Source: Flavobacteriales bacterium (GTDB lineage: Bacteria; Bacteroidota; Bacteroidia; Flavobacteriales; Flavobacteriaceae). From it: a stretch of 6,417 nt of DNA. Both the position numbers and the translations under genes were made by a program. Positions 5,547 through 6,417 of this stretch are shown in pieces (position 1 is the stretch's first letter; the number at the start of each line of letters is the position of its first letter). The notes beneath the pieces are model-generated. The model did not search any database, had not been told where the DNA came from, and was given only the letters and a program-made list of their open reading frames with translations. The DNA lies in NCBI GenBank assembly GCA_027065935.1, contig JAMONI010000321.1:1-6417 (forward strand). The letters run 5' to 3'.

Positions 5547-6175
5547 TTTCAGGATTAATTAAACTATTTTTGCGCAACCATCACACCGACGATATTGAAC
5601 CTATGAAAAAATTTCTTATCGCCGGGTTGGGCAATCCCGGCCCCGAATATAAATACACACGGCACAACATCGGATTTCTCATTGCCGACCGCTTGGCCAA
5701 AGACTTAAACGCCTCTTTTAAAAGCGACCGGTACGCACAAGTGAGCAAGGCCCGGCACCGCGGAAAAATGCTCCTCATTATCAAACCGCAAACCTATATG
5801 AACTTATCCGGTAAAGCCGTAAGATATTGGTTGAACAAAGAAAAAATCCCCTTGGAAAACCTATTGATCCTTACCGACGATATCAATTTGCCCTTCGGAC
5901 AAATCCGGTTGCGCGGCAAAGGTTCACACGGCGGACATAACGGGTTGAAAAGCATCATCGAATTGATCGGAACACCACAATTCGCCCGCTTGCGTATCGG
6001 TATCGGAAAAGACTTTGCCCCGGGCGAACAAGCCGATTACGTGCTGGGCAAATGGACGGAAAAAGAAATGGAAAAATTGCCCGGTATCATAGAACGCTCA
6101 AGCCGGGCCGTAATTCATTTTGTTCAAGAAGGATTGCAATCCGCCATGACCGAATTCAACAAGAAAATGCGATGA
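5543..6175 (+). CDS. pth: Peptidyl-tRNA hydrolase (Pth)
   Basis: This cytoplasmic enzyme cleaves the ester bond of peptidyl-tRNAs that drop off ribosomes, recycling the tRNA. In the 210-aa form, IAGLGNPGPEY (26-36) contains the substrate Asn31 (E. coli Asn10), RHNIGF (40-45) the catalytic His41 (His20), KPQTYMNLSG (81-90) Asn87 (Asn68), LTDDINLPFG (110-119) Asp112 (Asp93), and GSHGGHNGLKSI (127-138) His132/Asn133 (His113/Asn114). All catalytic residues are intact. Two starts are possible. The ATG at 5543 overlaps the acyltransferase stop as ATGA and adds a 20-residue leader; the ATG at 5603 gives MKKFLIAGLGNPG, the usual start of the family (190 aa). I prefer 5543 because of the overlap and because I recall similar leaders in flavobacterial Pth proteins, but both forms could be made. 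The stop overlaps the M48 gene start. Confidence 0.95.
   Translation: MISGLIKLFLRNHHTDDIEPMKKFLIAGLGNPGPEYKYTRHNIGFLIADRLAKDLNASFKSDRYAQVSKARHRGKMLLIIKPQTYMNLSGKAVRYWLNKEKIPLENLLILTDDINLPFGQIRLRGKGSHGGHNGLKSIIELIGTPQFARLRIGIGKDFAPGEQADYVLGKWTEKEMEKLPGIIERSSRAVIHFVQEGLQSAMTEFNKKMR
5565..5572 (+). promoter_or_regulatory. Possible internal promoter box in the pth leader codons
   Basis: TATTTTTG matches TAnnTTTG in full and lies 30 bases before the internal ATG at 5603, a spacing that would suit a transcript for the short Pth form. No -33 element is evident at normal spacing, and the bases also encode leader residues, so chance is likely. Confidence 0.22.
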
Positions 6176-6417
6176 TGACACCACAAATCGTATTTTGGAT
6201 TTTTGTCGGATTGATAATTATTGACTTTGTTTGGGATACCGTAGTGGATTTCTTAAACGCCCGGCATTTTGACGACCCCGTTCCCGAAGTATTGCAGGAT
6301 GTGTATGAAGAAAAATCTTACCGGCAATCCGTAGCATACAAAAAAGCTCATTTTCGCTTGGCATTGTTCAAGTCAACTTTTCATTTGATTGCAGTATTGA
6401 CAATCCTGTTCCTCGAC
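6172..6417 (+). CDS. M48-family membrane metallopeptidase, Ste24/CAAX protease 1-like, N-terminal part (3' truncated)
   Basis: The first 82 codons lie in the window and the frame is open at the right edge. The protein starts with a hydrophobic helix (MMTPQIVFWIFVGLIIIDFV), followed by a soluble segment with LNARHFDDPVPEVLQDVY and YRQSVAYKKAHFRLALFKS, then a second hydrophobic helix (about 69-81). This order, especially LNAR....PVPE.L.D.Y....Y..S..Y, is characteristic of the N-terminal domain of M48 Ste24-type CAAX proteases, multi-pass inner-membrane zinc endopeptidases. The catalytic HExxH should come much later and is not in the window, so activity cannot be judged. Bacteria lack protein prenylation in general, so a role in membrane-protein quality control is more likely than CAAX processing. 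Two adjacent ATG codons (6172, 6175) can start it; both overlap or abut the Pth stop, indicating coupling. Confidence 0.82.
   Translation, partial: MMTPQIVFWIFVGLIIIDFVWDTVVDFLNARHFDDPVPEVLQDVYEEKSYRQSVAYKKAHFRLALFKSTFHLIAVLTILFLD

Noticed and set aside
1..6417. Defence system, mobile element, CRISPR array, tRNA or biosynthetic cluster
   Set aside because: No transposase, integrase, direct-repeat array, tRNA-like cloverleaf or carrier-protein synthase was seen. The genes are ordinary chromosomal functions, and the lone PPTase does not by itself indicate a cluster.

Overview
The window looks like chromosomal DNA of a Bacteroidota bacterium, most likely of the Flavobacteriia. Three signs support this: a secreted protein ending in a type IX secretion (T9SS) type A sorting domain, several matches to the Bacteroidota promoter -7 box (TAnnTTTG), and weak or absent Shine-Dalgarno sequences. 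No plasmid, phage, insertion sequence, CRISPR array, tRNA or rRNA is visible. I found no clearly new multi-gene system; this is mostly housekeeping and envelope sequence, with two genes that are easy to miss: a 56-codon ORF at 4382-4552 and the start of an M48 peptidase at 6172.

Layout. (1) 2-1720, +: C-terminal 572 codons of a large secreted reprolysin-like (metzincin) metallopeptidase with beta-sandwich repeats, a proprotein-convertase P-domain and a T9SS tail. Its N-terminus lies left of the window. A strong intrinsic terminator (1744-1774) follows. (2) 1820-3771, +: a two-gene operon of a PfkB-family kinase and a type I L-asparaginase, joined by an ATGA overlap. (3) 3768-4552, -: a convergent operon of a 56-aa two-helix membrane protein and a 4'-phosphopantetheinyl transferase (PPTase), again joined by ATGA. 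The PPTase stop codon overlaps the asparaginase stop by 4 bases. (4) 4553-4661: a 109-bp divergent promoter region with two perfect -7 boxes facing right, a 12-bp palindrome and an 8-bp inverted repeat. (5) 4662 to the window end, +: an operon of an LpxL/HtrB-type acyltransferase, peptidyl-tRNA hydrolase and the N-terminus of an M48 (Ste24/CAAX protease-like) membrane peptidase, each start overlapping the previous stop.

How the genes relate. The PPTase makes holo-ACP, and acyl-ACP is the usual donor for LpxL-type lipid A acyltransferases, so the divergent pair may be functionally linked. Pth is a translation housekeeping enzyme placed between two envelope genes. The kinase and asparaginase are tightly coupled, but no shared pathway can be read from the sequence. 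All four same-strand gene junctions are start/stop overlaps, so translational coupling is a general feature of this locus.
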